From Acanthosepion lycidas (taxonomy: Eukaryota > Mollusca > Cephalopoda > Sepiida > Sepiidae), in the NCBI GenBank assembly GCA_963932145.1, contig OZ010588.1, positions 103,086,495-103,150,494 on the forward strand: a stretch of DNA of 64,000 nt. Reading direction: 5' to 3'. Positions 35,106 through 47,111 of the stretch are shown piece by piece. The notes under the pieces were generated by a model. The model did not search any database. It was not told the DNA's origin and saw nothing but the letters and a program-made list of their open reading frames with translations. The translations under genes were made by a program, and so were the position numbers. The first letter of the stretch is position 1. Each line of letters starts with the position of its first letter.

Positions 35106-35454
35106 ATAAAAGCTGACCAGAGCACACTACCGCGGTTTCAACCTCTACACTACAGCCTCCTCAGGTAATTTGTTCATCAAGTCAACTACACGGAGCTCAA
35201 CAACTTAAGCGCTTTCGAAACTGGAAGTAGTGGAGGGAGAAAAAATTTCTAATTTTAACCAGGTTTAAATAACCCCAATCTGAACTTGTCTGCATTTGGT
35301 AATGATCTCTGACCTGCTGTTCAGCAATATTGCTATAGCCAGTTTCTCTTCTTGGCATAGCCTCCATGTATTCTTTCTTGACTATTATGTTAGGCTTTTA
35401 ACTTCTCAAAATGCTCCATTTAATGCTTGGACTATTGCTATGTCTCTCTCTAAA
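35103..35454. other. Dispersed-repeat DNA, unclassified
   Basis: Contains agctgaccagagcacactac...gcctcctcagg, text of a dispersed-repeat type. No ORF. Confidence 0.35.
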
Positions 35455-36144
35455 TCATACTTATTATAAAACCCAGGCTGTGTGTGTGTGTGTGTGTCTG
35501 TACGTTTATATATTGGATCAGATTTCCTACATTTTTCAACCGATTTCAACAAAACTTCACAGGACTACGTAAAATTATCTTGCGGTGGTTCTGACAGCGC
35601 TAAAAATTGGAAAAACAATTGTTTTTGCATGAAATCTATTTGAAAACACGATTAAAAGGCATCGCGAGAATAAAAGGGGGACAACTCATATCGAGTTATA
35701 CTTATTATAAAACCCAGGTTGTTTGTGTCTGTGTGTTCGTTTATATATGGGATCGGATTTCCTACATTTTTCAACCGATTTCAACAAAACTTCACTTTTT
35801 TTTTCTTTTTTTTTTTTTTTTTTTTTTTTTGACAGGTAGTGTTTCTTATTGTCTTGCACACTTTTTTTTTTATTTTTACTTTCAGAATGCTTTAAAAATT
35901 CCATTTACAAGACAATTGTTTATAATAAAATTGTATTCAATCGGTAGACTCATAACAATGGAAAACAATGTTTGAGTTTGACCAATTCGTGAAAAAAAAA
36001 AAAAAAAAAACTAATTAAGACATGCGTGTCCGTCGGCCTTAAACAATAATCTTTATCAATTTTATTTTTCAGTCTTTATGATGGTCGATAATTGATCTAT
36101 CTCTTACTGTTACATCCCTGGGCAACACCGGGCTCTACTGCTAG
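35455..36144 (+). mobile_element. Non-autonomous Helitron with two 5'-like ends
   Basis: The 3' end shows the Helitron signature: a short hairpin (cctgg gcaaca ccggg) about 10 nt before CTAG at 36,141-36,144, followed by host T. TC-initiated starts preceded by A occur at 35,455 and 35,691. Both lead into acttattataaaacccagg and gtgtgtctgt, and both repeat tttcctacatttttcaaccg. There is no Rep/helicase ORF. The two starts suggest a nested or tandem insertion sharing one 3' end. Confidence 0.65.
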
Positions 36145-36522
36145 TTTCCAATAATAGCTTGCTAGTTTCATGCTGTACCTCTGTTCTGGAATTCTAAAAG
36201 ATGAGGTATGATTGTACTACCTCCTCTTGAACTGGCCCTCAGTACACCTGATGTATTTTTTATGCTACTATTTTCACCTTCCACTTCAGCACAACATACA
36301 ACCCATTCAATATGGCATAATCCATTTAAAGGACAGTTATTTTTATAAGTAAGATGGGAACAAAGTGAAAGATTTGTTAAGTTAAATGAAGATGGGAAGA
36401 AAGAAAGAGAAGTGGGCAATTCGTGAACTTGGTCGTCATATTTGATTGGCACCAGGGTGGATTAAAAAAATGTCTTTAACATAGTATTACTTTTCCCTCA
36501 CTTCATTGACTTTCGGATAAAC
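36145..36522. other. Intergenic, nothing recognised
   Basis: Short stretch without a credible ORF or repeat. Confidence 0.35.
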
Positions 36523-36870
36523 GGTAAATTTGCTTTTCAATCCCCAAGCTAAATATCTATTAATATTTTTCAAAATCGTCATAATTCCGTATAAATTCCA
36601 GTAATTTCGATGGATAAGAGCAGTGAAAGCAGTAAATAGGCCAAAAAGTTATGATTGTGATCCGCAGTGAATCTAATTACACAAAGCCAGTAATGGTGGG
36701 CAAATGACTACAATTAAATTCATTTTTTCTGGTTGATAACTCCAAAATGGTAGGTTTTATCATAATTGTAATTGTTAATTTGAGTTTGGCATGTACATTT
36801 ATATGGAAATATGATGATTTTGAAAAATATTAATAGATATTTAGCTTGGAGATCGAAAAGCAAATTTACC
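36523..36870. mobile_element. MITE with 60-bp terminal inverted repeats
   Basis: Arms 36,523-36,582 and 36,811-36,870 are inverted copies matching at about 57 of 60 positions, starting ggtaaatttgctttt. The interior has no ORF. One further single arm lies at about 37,086-37,138. The target duplication is unclear. Confidence 0.8.
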
Positions 36871-36900
36871 AAAGGTTAATTTGCAGTACAAGCACTAAAA

Positions 36901-37715
36901 CCCTCGTGTATTGAGAATGTACCATTCTTGTGTGAAATTGCCTTATTTAAAAAATGACATTAAAACATTATGCTTGATTACCACTTTCAATTTATCATCA
37001 ATGTAAATTTGATCTCTTTCTTTACTGGCGATGTTTACATACGTTTTCCTAAATGTGCGGAAGCTTACTTAGTTAGTCAGTAAATATGATGATTTCGAAA
37101 AATAATAGATATTTAGCTTGGAGATCAAAAAGCAAATAAAATCTGTAAAAAGGCCGTTAAATAAAATACAGATTTTTGTATCTTACTCGTCTTGATTACT
37201 GTATAATTTTCATGAATGTTATTTTAAAATGTGCTTATTTTTTAAAATGAAGTTTTAAATGAATAGTTATTTTTCTTTACTGTCCTTAATAAATCTGTTT
37301 ATAGATAATGAAACAGAATCTCACTTTCAAAAAAAATGTAATTTTTGAAGTTTTAGAAATTCAAGAAACTTTCATGGCACATAAAAAAGACATCGTTGTA
37401 AAAAAGGAAAAATCCGTTTTTACTTTTCAGGCATGCAATTTTTATTTTAATTATTGGGTTTTATGTTTTTTTTATACATTCATTTCAAACTTTTCGCATT
37501 GAGCAGTAATCAAGACAAGTGAAGCTTCTGCGTTGCATGACTACTCAAGGCAAACGTATGTAAACAAAACCAATAATGACAGACGTTCTATGTATGCGAT
37601 GAGAAAGAAGTCAAACTTACATTGTCTGTAACTTCTAAACATTAATCAAGCGCAATGTTTTAATGTCATTTTCAAAATAACTAGGCATGTTCACACCAGA
37701 ATGGTACATTCAGGG
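36901..37715. mobile_element. Larger inverted-repeat element (~815 bp)
   Basis: The left arm from 36,901 (gaatgtaccattct, gacattaaaacattat, gtttacatacgtttt, cttgattactg) is matched in reverse order on the other strand by 37,505-37,715. The arms are ~170-200 bp and diverged. The single arm at 37,086-37,138 appears to have inserted in the left arm. Non-coding; superfamily unknown. Confidence 0.6.
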
Positions 37716-38091
37716 AAACCGATTAAATGGTCTTTGTGAATTTTTGTCCTCATCAGAGAATATCATTTCAAACATTGACAAAATAGAAAAAGTGAATATT
37801 AATTGCTAATATCAATTCATAGTTAATTATTTGCCTTTCTTTTGTCGCATGTTTCTTCCACTAAACCCAAAGTTTAGTTACTACCACGGACTTTGTAAAA
37901 AAAATAACTTTTTCTTTAACCTCACTTTAAGAATACGTTTTTTTTTTTTTTGTTTTTTTTTTACAATTTATTAAACTTATAATAAATAATTTTATTTATT
38001 TTTACTAAAATGACCCTTGAATTTAATTTATTGCTTTTATATTTTTATTTTATTACCTGTTTGATGTCATAAAATATTTAATTGCACCCTA

Positions 38092-38126
<35 letters not shown>

Positions 38127-39479
38127 AGAATTGGTGTTGAAGGGAACAAATTATGCATATAAACTTAAAAGAACAACTTACATTTAATTACTAAAGTAAG
38201 TATTGGTTATTCTTCTATACAACAAACTATAAATTAATGCAGGAAAACAGACACACACACAAAAAAAAAACAAAAACACCCAGACTGATATGTCAGAAAA
38301 CAGCTTTCAAGACAAAAATGATGGAATTGAGATATGAAATTTGATTAGTTGTATGCTTCTTATATTAGTCAGCCAAAATGAGATATCAGAATTTATTTCC
38401 TCTGTATATCCATAGCCAAAATAATCTAACAGTAAAAGGAAAAAATAAAATACTTTTTCAAAAAGGTTCACACTTAAAAATGGCATTAAATGTTATAGTT
38501 TTTGATTCTTCGGACATGTCTATATTTTATAAAAGAAACTATTGTGCAAAACAGTAACAGAATGAATTTCAAAATTCCACTGAAAATTAAATTCTTTTTT
38601 TTTTTTAATATTAAGTATAAATTTTTTTTCTCTGTTCAATTCTCCAAAACAATTATATTTAGCGTTTTATTAAATTATTTTTGGTAAAATATGAGCCAAA
38701 TTTTTCATGTTCTCATTTGATATTGCGTGAAGTTTTAATAGTGGCTGCAGGGATTCTTCATGAAACCCTACCAAAAAAAAATTAAAAAGTATAGCCACGA
38801 TATCAAAAGCAAAAAATATTTCCCCAAAGTTTTTTTTAATAAAATAACCTATTCAGTAAAAAAAAATAATTCATTAATGAATAAAAAGTGAAAATTTTCT
38901 TTTGAATCAGAAAATGATCCCTGACTTTTTGCAAATATTTTAAAATGTGATAGCAATTTATATTTTATTTTTTTTATTTTTTTTTTTTTTTTTTTTTTTT
39001 TTACAGGTCAGAAAAAAGGTGTCCATTTTGGTGGTACCTTTTAACATTAACTTAAATAACATTGTCATCCCGAAAACCATGTGTCATTTAACCTTCTTTG
39101 AATTTTGTGGACTGGTGCTACAAAATCACAAAGAACTGTATCAAATAACAGAAACCAAATTACTTGAGGACTTTTAACAACAGAAACAACTAAAATAAAT
39201 TGCACATGTTGCACGGGCAAGTGAAGAAAAAATAATAATATAATCAAGATGTTCCACACAATCTCAAACAAAAGGTTAGAGCGGAAACTTCCCTTTAATA
39301 CTGGGAAGAGTGAAAACTGCTACAGGATTTGAAAAACTTATTTTCCTGAAAAATTGTTTTAAGAGAAAGATTTTATAAATTTCACCTGAAAGCAGCGCTG
39401 GCTACTGAATTAATAAATGCCAAATGTTTCCTTGTAAGGAAACAACTTATATTACCATTGTTTATATAATGTTTGACAG
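37716..39479. other. AT-rich, long T runs, no supported gene
   Basis: T/A homopolymers at about 37,940, 38,095-38,119 and 38,968-39,001. An acceptor-like T tract and acag precede an open stretch at about 39,006-39,177, but nothing identifies it as an exon. Confidence 0.4.
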
Positions 39480-39650
39480 TACCTATCCCATGGATTGAAC
39501 TCACAACTGTCAAGTGATTCAATCCACTTAACTTATTTATCCACAAAGTCAGGTGTATTAAGTTTAGCCTATATGCTGTTTGGTACTACTTGTACCAGAG
39601 ATTGAACTCACAACTGCCAGGGGATTTGATTAAACAATACTTGCATCGAA
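39480..39650 (-). repeat. tRNA-derived SINE fragments, tandem
   Basis: Two B-box-like motifs on the minus strand (gagttcaatcc at about 39,502-39,492 and gttcaatctc at about 39,608-39,598) lie in similar contexts (cacaactg.cag), suggesting two related tRNA-like heads in a row. Confidence 0.5.
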
Positions 39651-40014
39651 AGGCCATGGTTCATTAGCCATAAGTTTAGCTAAATTAAGAATATTCAAAT
39701 GGAAAATCGTACAAAGCAGAGTTTAAAGTGTAACTCCCCCCATGCATGCATAAGATGCTGGAACAACTGCTCCCCTCCTTTGGCATGTCCCTAATGGGCT
39801 GTGTCAGGCACCAAGAATTAACCCACTATCTACATTAATAAAATTGGAGAATTCTCTAAAGCAGAACATGTTTAGTTGCTAATATCTCTTATCCCCCAAC
39901 TCTTGTGCTCATTAGCAAAGGAGATTGATTTATAAAACGCTTCTGTTAATTTAATGGTCACATCATGTCAGTTGTTTTGCATGACTTGTATTTTCTGAAC
40001 TATTTTCAACTTTT

Positions 40015-40680
40015 TACCTTTTTTATTAATCATTTCACCCCGAGCAAGACAATAAAGCAACTAAGAAGCAAGCAATCGCTGAGTATGAAGAATACAAGAA
40101 AAAGGAAACATCATTAAGGAGTGAGGACAATAAAAGAACAGGAACTAAGAAGACAAAAGATAACGATTGACATTGAATTTAAACTTTTGAAGATGAAAGT
40201 TGACTGGAAAGCAAGAGGTTGGAAGAGAGTTACACAAACGAGAAGTACAAGAGAATAAACTTTTAGCATAGAACTTATGGTTACATCAAGCCAGTTCAAC
40301 TGTAAAATGATGAAACATGGCCGCCAATCTAGTACTGCACTTATGTTCATAAAATCTAGATACCAAAGAGGAAAGCTCATCAGAACAATTATCATGAAAG
40401 TATTTTTAGAAGAACACAGGGAAGCTACATTAGGGAGGTGAGAAAGTGACTGACGCTGAGATGCCAGGTCAGGACCAATAACATTGCAGATTCTTTTTTG
40501 TATTTCATCTAGCTAGAATATCTAAATATATTGTAGAAGCACCAAACCAGATGTGATAAAAATATTCACTATTCAACTGTAACACTATGACAGAATGAAA
40601 GATTCTATGAAAAGTAATTGTGAATTTAACTAGTTTATACAGAAATGTTTTGACAAAAAAAATATTGAAGTTTGGGACAA
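40015..40680 (-). mobile_element. LINE 3' fragment (jockey-like), minus strand
   Basis: The minus strand encodes pieces of the RT tail across frames: EIQKRICNVIGPDLASQ (about 40,500-40,450), SLSHLPNVASLC, then the segment leading into the conserved 3' sequence that ends near the T run at 40,015. It continues further 5' than the other copies (an IWSGL-type motif near 40,550). Frameshifted and 5'-truncated. Confidence 0.7.
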
Positions 40681-40754
40681 TACTCGGATTAATATTTCTA
40701 TGTCATCTGCACCCACCAGTGATCTCAATAATTTCAATGACAGTACTAATGGTG

Positions 40755-41405
40755 GATTGATTTGTTTTTTTATGGCTTATCAAACTTTTGAAGATTATTT
40801 CAAGACAGAAAATATTTTTAGATTGTAAGAATTTTTTAATTTTTTTTTTAGATAATGATTTTATGATACGAGTCCTGCTAATTAACCCATAGCTGGGGGA
40901 CGAAAAAGTGGATTCATACCTTTCCTCAAGAGTATTTGTGCATAGGTGAATACTATAAACCCAAGTGAAATTCAAACTCTGCTCTGTGATTTCCAAATGC
41001 CAGCCATTATTCATTGCATCAACTGCACCTCCAAGCCTACAGAACCTGGTATTCCGAAGCAGTCAGCCATCAAGCTACTGACCAACCTTGATGTTGTTTA
41101 GCTTTGGTGATCATACACAAATTAGTGTTTCAATGTGATACGACCATAAGCCATACCACCTGCACATCCAAATTTACAGCACCTGGTATTCTCAAGTGGT
41201 CACCCATTGAGCACTGACCAAGCTTGATGTTGCTTAACTTTGGTGATCAAACAAGAACTGCTGTTTCAACATATGACCATAAGCCATACTATCTGCACAT
41301 CCAAGTTTACAGTACCTGATATTTCCAAACGGAGACCTATTGAGTAATGACCAGATTTGATGTTGAAAAACTGGAATTTTAATGCAATATTGCCGTATGT
41401 CCATC
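40755..41405 (-). mobile_element. 5S-headed SINE with three 5S-like units
   Basis: The body and tail (40,755-41,030) match the other SINE copies. Upstream on the minus strand are three consecutive 5S-like units, at about 41,151-41,033, 41,285-41,170 and 41,405-41,302, each separated by cca.acca.ctgcacatcc-type linkers. The unit farthest from the body is the most decayed. Other copies carry one 5S unit only. Confidence 0.75.
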
Positions 41406-42737
41406 AGTCATAATGGAAATGATGATCTAATCTAAACAATAATGACATTAGTAATATTGTTTCATTGTAGTGACATCTTATTTCCTGATAGTTTCCCAAA
41501 ATTCTGTTGACAGATGTAAATGTTTTTCTTACTTTTGAGAAAGGTTTATATTTTTATTTAATATCTTCAAATCCTTATGGCATATAGTGCATTATAATAG
41601 AAATGCTTTACAGTATGTTAAGTGTTAAATTCTTCGTACGTACATTGCGGTCTAGTATGTAATCTTAGACTGTTGCTTAAATAGAGCATATCGAGTACAA
41701 GTCCTAAGAAACAATCGCTGCAAGCAATATCTCTTCAATAAAGAGGGCTAATCCCTGACATTTGAGGCATTCTCAAAAGAAGAAATGTTCAGCGGACTTG
41801 AGCCATTTTTGTCCCTAGTCTCATGTACACATGGTGAGCCGACTTTAAACCCAAATAAATATATTCAAATGAAACCAAGGATAAATGGAAATAGTGAAAT
41901 TTCTATTCAGGAAACTTTCGGCATTCAATGACTGAACAGTTAACATTAATGTTGGTTGAAATTTACAAAAAAGTTTTTTCTTTAATCAGTTTTTCAGGAA
42001 AATAGATTTAAGTTCACTGTTATCCTTCTTCCTAGTAGTGATTGGAATTTCCTTCCAAACCTTTTGTTTTTGTTTGTATAGAATATTGACATTCTGACTA
42101 TATAATTACTTTCTTTTTAATTTAGATGAAATAGTTGCATAATCCACTACACAGATCCTTGCACAACTTTTGCCCAATGAGTAGTTTTTTGGGTTTTTTT
42201 ATAAAGCACTTTGGTCAAAACCTAATAGTGATCTCACTTAAGGTAACTCCATCACAGCATCAGAAACACATACAGTTTAAAATTCAGTGTTCTTCTCTAA
42301 GGTTGATTGCCAACCATAGATAGAGAGCCGTGTCTGCTCTGCTATTTAACCCATAGCAGAGATGGATTCCAGGGTATTTATGCATAAGTGAATGTGACAA
42401 ACTCAATTGGAATTCAAACAAAGTTAAATGTCCTATCTATTTTTGTTGTTGGAAATCTTCAAGTAATGATGTTTTTGTTATTTGGTATAGTTCTTTGTAA
42501 TTTTGTAATCCCATTCTGTACAACATCTGTCTATCTATAGTGTAAATTAAGAGGTGATAGAATTCTTTAGTCTGTGCTGTATTCTTTCTTTTTTTTTTAA
42601 ATTAGAATGGTGGTTACAATGATTCATAATATAAGTCAATTTCTTTTTCACTCTTTTGTAGTCTACAAAAAAAACCCAGCAAATTTATATTTACCAGAGT
42701 GAAGTTTGTGATAAACACTTTTTTTTTCTTGATATAG
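41406..42737. repeat. Unclassified repeat related to 15.7-16.8 kb, plus SINE-body fragment
   Basis: About 41,925-42,130 and 42,425-42,525 match the family at 15,990-16,260. About 42,335-42,425 matches the body of the 5S-type SINE (ttaacccatagc; tatttatgcataagtgaa). No coding exon is recognised between 41,406 and the BTB gene exon. Confidence 0.5.
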
Positions 42738-43008
42738 GACAAAGACATTTCCTTTCTCATAAATGCTATTCTATTCTGTCAACTGAATTGTCATTTAAGG
42801 CTGCACCATCCCATCAGGGGCCATCCAATCAGGGCTATTCTAGCAAACTAGGAACCACTAGAAGGACAAGGAATACTTCTGCAACTTCAACTGCAACTCC
42901 TGTTGTGAATTCATTGAGTCAACATGATTCTTTGTCACAACCATCTGCTGCCAAATTTCAAAAGAAAACTGGAAGACGATTTGAAAACCAATGCTTTGAA
43001 AAAAGAGA
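42738..43008 (+). CDS. BTB-domain gene, internal exon (Ser/Thr-rich, basic)
   Basis: The acceptor follows a strong pyrimidine tract (tttttttcttgatatag) and the donor is ga|gtaagtat at 43,008/43,009. The exon leaves after two bases of a codon, which join the first base of the exon at 46,799 to give GAA (Glu); this phase match is the main evidence. About 90 codons are low-complexity Ser/Thr/Asn/Gln with basic patches (TTRRTRN; FQKKTGRRF). The upstream exon must supply one base; it and the start codon were not found. A weaker acceptor at 42,799 would shorten the exon to start at 42,800. Confidence 0.65.
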
Positions 43009-45399
43009 GTAAGTATAAAATGGAGAAAATCAAAGCTTTATTTATTACACACACACACACAATATAAAAATATTATGTGAGCAATTCAAGTTTTAGCATG
43101 TAAACAGGGATCGTCAGGCCAGAATGTATTTTTATTTTAAACTGTGTCAGCTACTTCCATACTTAAATATGAAAGTAGCAAATGCAATTTAAAATATTAA
43201 TATGTACTGACCTGAGATTCCCTACTTACAGGGTGAAACTCTGGTTGCTAAGGTAATATTTTTTTATATCTCTGTTTTCTTATATTGGGCACTTTTACTG
43301 CATAATTTAAAATGAAGTTAATATTAACTACTAGAGACAAATGGGCACTAATGTCAAAACCAAGTGGCAGAAGTCTGTTTCATATTTAAACACAGTCTTC
43401 ATGACCTGAAGATTGCATGAAACAGAGTTGGTGTTGATCTCAGTGTCCACTTCTATATTTATATTTACATACACTCTACCTCTGGCAATGATCCATAAAT
43501 ATAGCATACCTTAAGACATATATATAAGTGAACATTGAAGTCAACACTCAGAGACGACAGGCTGTTTCATGCTAGATCAGGCCATGTTGACTACAATGTT
43601 CACCTTTATATTTACATACGCTCTATCTCTGATATTGAGCACTTTATTCATAAATATAGCAGACCTTTAAAACTATATTTTTTTATATATTCTGTGTATT
43701 TAAGCAGAAAATGTTCTTTAAGGCAAATATTAAAGACAACAAACATTTTGTGTCAATTAGTGTTTTACTGATTGAATTTTTAAAATTACAAATAATCCTT
43801 CACAAATAAGAAGGAAATTCCATCAGAAATTGGCCAAAGTTAATTTCAGAAGAAATATAGTTCCATGCTTTCGACTATAAATCAACATCCGGTTAAGAAG
43901 AGACAAATTGCGAGTTTTGTAGAAATGAGTGTGTGTTGTGACATAGACAAAGTGTGATGTGTGTGTTTTTGTTTTAATCTATTTATATACAAATACATGA
44001 ATTATATATATATATATATATATATATAAAGACAAAAGGAAAACTTAGTCAACACATATCTTCTGATGGACTTTATTAAGGCAAATGTAAGGATTTTATT
44101 TTGCAACAAGTATTTATAAATGAAAGTAAAAATGTTGCTAGTTTTTCTAAATTTAAGAAACATTCATCAGATTAACTGAAATGTCAAAGTAAATTATGGA
44201 GGATGCTAAGTGACATAATTTAATATCTAATAAACAACAGTGAATAAATGATCTTGTTGATTTTGTTTTTTATATATATAATGTGATTAATATGTATATT
44301 ATTTTAGTTTAGGATTAATTTATGTCGTATATATTTTAAAAATATATTTTTAGTTATATTGGAAATTTTGCACATGCACACACGTGTATGTGTGTATATA
44401 TATATATATATATATGTTTTTCGAATATTCTTACATTTTTTTTTTCTTTTGGTATGAGTAAGGGAGTGTAAAAATTGTCCATAGTATCTTTTGTTTCAAG
44501 TGTTTTGGATCACTTCTTTAGCCATTTTCAAGCAGCTTTGGTTAAGTGTTGTTAATTTCTTTTCATATTTGTCTAAGTTTTTGTAGCGTATAAATAGTAG
44601 TAGGTTTATTCTGAGCTTTGTGAGCTAAGTGTGGCTGGAATTCTATTTTAAAAAACTTTTAATGCACCATTTCCACTGCTGAATAAGGTGAGATTTATAC
44701 TGGGTCCCATATATTTTATGTAAAGGGCCTCTCTCACACCAAAATGTCTTTGGTTACAGGTCCTATATAAGATGTTAGTGTTATCAGCCAGAATCTTCCT
44801 TATGGGTTGTTGTAAATTATGTGTGGATAAGTGTCTTTTTATGGCACTTTGGTTGGATAAATGCAGTGTCTGCTCAAAACGGATATAGCTAATTGATTTA
44901 TGACAAGAAAACAGAATTCAAGCCATGCTCAACTCAGAAGACTCAAAATAAACCTACAACTATTTAGACACCTCAAAAGTTACATCCTTAACAGGCACAG
45001 ATGAAAAAAAATTAACAGTACTTAACAATAAAATCCCTTTCAAAATGGCTATGGAAGTGGCTGAAAGTGCTTGGGACAATAGACACTACGGACAATTTTG
45101 ACACTCCTTTACTCACACCAAACCAAAAAATGTAAGAATATTACAAAAACTAAATTAAAAAAATTCATCAAATTTTTCTTGTCTGTCATATTCAACAGAA
45201 CACATTTGAAAGAAAGGTTGCTACTCATATATATATATATATATATATATGGTTGGATAGATGTGAGCTTGTGACCCTGGGTTTCACGCTTTAGCGATCG
45301 TCATATCTCTGATATTGAGCGCTTTCTAATAAGTACCACGCATATAATATATAAATAATTATACATATATTTATTTATATTTATATACACCCACTTTTC

Positions 45400-45476
<77 letters not shown>

Positions 45477-45924
45477 CAAACAGGTTTGGTTAAATAATTT
45501 AGACATGTTGAGTAGTCTTCATTGTGATTCTTTCAAGTTCATGGATTAATTTCCTGGTAGTTTTAGAAAATTGATTAAGAAAAATACCAAAATTTTCTTT
45601 CAAATAGTTTTTATTTTCCCAAGTTCTTTCAATCTCATTTGAAACCATCTTCAGACGGTTATGTTGTCTGTGAGTACACACATGTGTTTTAGTAAATTCA
45701 AAACATTTCAACTGTTTGTTTTTACTGTTTATGCCGTCTTCTAGATTTGAAAGTTCAAAGTCCATATGTTTTTGAGGTTTTTTTTTTTTCCCCCAATTTA
45801 AGAGAAGTAACTTTTCCATTTTTGCTCATACATATATAATTTTTTTTTAAATAATCCAGGGGTCTCTTTTACAGCATTGTTGTAACCAGCATGTAACAGG
45901 TCTTCTGATTGGCCAACAAATGAG

Positions 45925-45994
<70 letters not shown>

Positions 45995-46798
45995 TTGTTT
46001 TTTGTTTTTTTGTTGTGGCCAGTTAGGAGAAGTGGACTCACATTGTGTATAATTGTAACAGTGTCTGCAAAAGAGAAAAGAATGTATTTGTACCATTTTT
46101 GTTTCCTTTTCACGTTTAATACTAATCTCTGTGCTGGATACAGATAAAAATCTGGACTGGCAATGAAGATTGAAAAGGATAAGGGAAAGAATGAGAAGAA
46201 ACAGGCAAAATGTGAAAGATGAGCAGAGGCACAAAAAATAAATAGCTGTCACTATTTGTGAAATTTCTTCTCATTTAGTAAGTTGTTGTCATTAATTATT
46301 ATCATATAATTCATTTTGTTCCTGCATTAGTAACACCTTGCCATTGCCTCAGATAAATATTAAACCAATCCATTTTGATTGTGAGAAAAGATGGAAAAAA
46401 ATATATCAAAGGTGCTATTTCATTTTAGTGAGGAAAGGAAAGTGTACATAATAAAGAAGATAGAGGACATGATAACATTCTCATACATTTAACATTTGCT
46501 TCAGTAAAATGGAAAACTTTTTGCATCTTTTCATTTGTACCCTCTTACTTCTTTAATGACCTGGATTCAAACTTATGATTGTATTTAAATATTTTATTAA
46601 ATTTAAGTTCAATATATCAATAGGGAAATTTACACAGGTATTTTGTAGTCATAGAACTCACAAGAAGCTTATCCAATTGTTTAATTTAGATTTATGATTC
46701 ATCAGAAAATTGAAATAGGAAAACAGAAACTTTTCTACTTATTATTATTATTATTATTATATCTAATTTTAAAATATTTGGTTTTTAATTTATTTCAG
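43009..46798 (+). other. BTB gene intron with repeats
   Basis: Contains dispersed-repeat text, TA microsatellites (about 43,987-44,028, 44,396-44,414, 45,226-45,250, 45,405-45,474 and 45,927-45,991) and the long inverted repeat listed separately. Translations of the TA runs are not genes. Confidence 0.6.
44423..45150. repeat. Long intronic inverted repeat, ~240-bp arms
   Basis: The left arm (about 44,423-44,665) and right arm (about 44,890-45,150) are diverged inverted copies. Shared blocks are gaatattcttacattttt, gagtaa.ggagtgt, aattgtccatagt, gttaatttcttttcat, gtaggtttattctgag and gaattctattt. The ~225-bp centre, read on the minus strand, resembles the end of a retroelement RT/GIY-YIG-type region (RNTxTSYIGPVTK, then VREALYIKYMGPSINL-like text across frames), so the arms may be two copies of one retroelement tail. 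Confidence 0.6.
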
Positions 46799-47111
46799 AC
46801 AAAAACCAGTGTTTCATTCAGTGCAGCCATCTCTTCCATCTCATACACAAATGCGGATGCAACAACCTTTACCGGTAGCTGCACCACCTCCCATCCCTAC
46901 CCAACCAGTCCCAAGGCAAGTGCAAGTGTTGGCACCCCCAGTCCAGGTCACAGTGGCTAAGCCAAAGCCTGTAGAAAAGCCTCGACCCCGGGAAAAACAA
47001 GTATTTGTCGTCTCAGATCATCAACGTTGTGTCATGTCTAATCTGGCCTCTCTCTGGAAAAGGGGAAAGTTCTGTGATGCAGGTATAGGCAATGGATTGG
47101 CAACTGTCATG
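46799..47111 (+). CDS. BTB-domain gene, exon with Pro-rich linker and first half of BTB
   Basis: Acceptor tttatttcag at 46,789-46,798 and donor atg|gtaagt at 47,111/47,112 (phase 0). It starts with the last base of the split Glu codon. About 70 residues of Pro/Gln/Val-rich linker (PLPVAAPPPIPTQPVPRQV) lead into SDHQRCVMSNLASLWKRGKF, CDAGIGNGLATVM. This is the opening of a BTB/POZ fold (helix, then F-C-D-strand). The fold resumes exactly at the next exon with VHKLVLSAVCP. The intron therefore falls between the first strands and the conserved H-K-x-x-L helix. Confidence 0.8.

Noticed and set aside
39004-39177. Possible terminal exon after a strong T-tract and acag
   Set aside because: The translation resembles nothing known, no donor-side partner in phase was found, and T-tracts are common here.
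41033-41405. Functional 5S rRNA gene cluster
   Set aside because: Units are diverged from each other and attached to a SINE body; they are better explained as repeat heads.
22899-43008. Direct splice of the HTH exon to the first BTB-gene exon (a pipsqueak-like BTB-HTH gene)
   Set aside because: The donor leaves in phase 0 while the 42,738 acceptor needs one base from the previous exon; the order would also be reversed relative to pipsqueak proteins.
45927-45991. Open frames made of alternating Tyr/Ile
   Set aside because: They are translations of a TA microsatellite.
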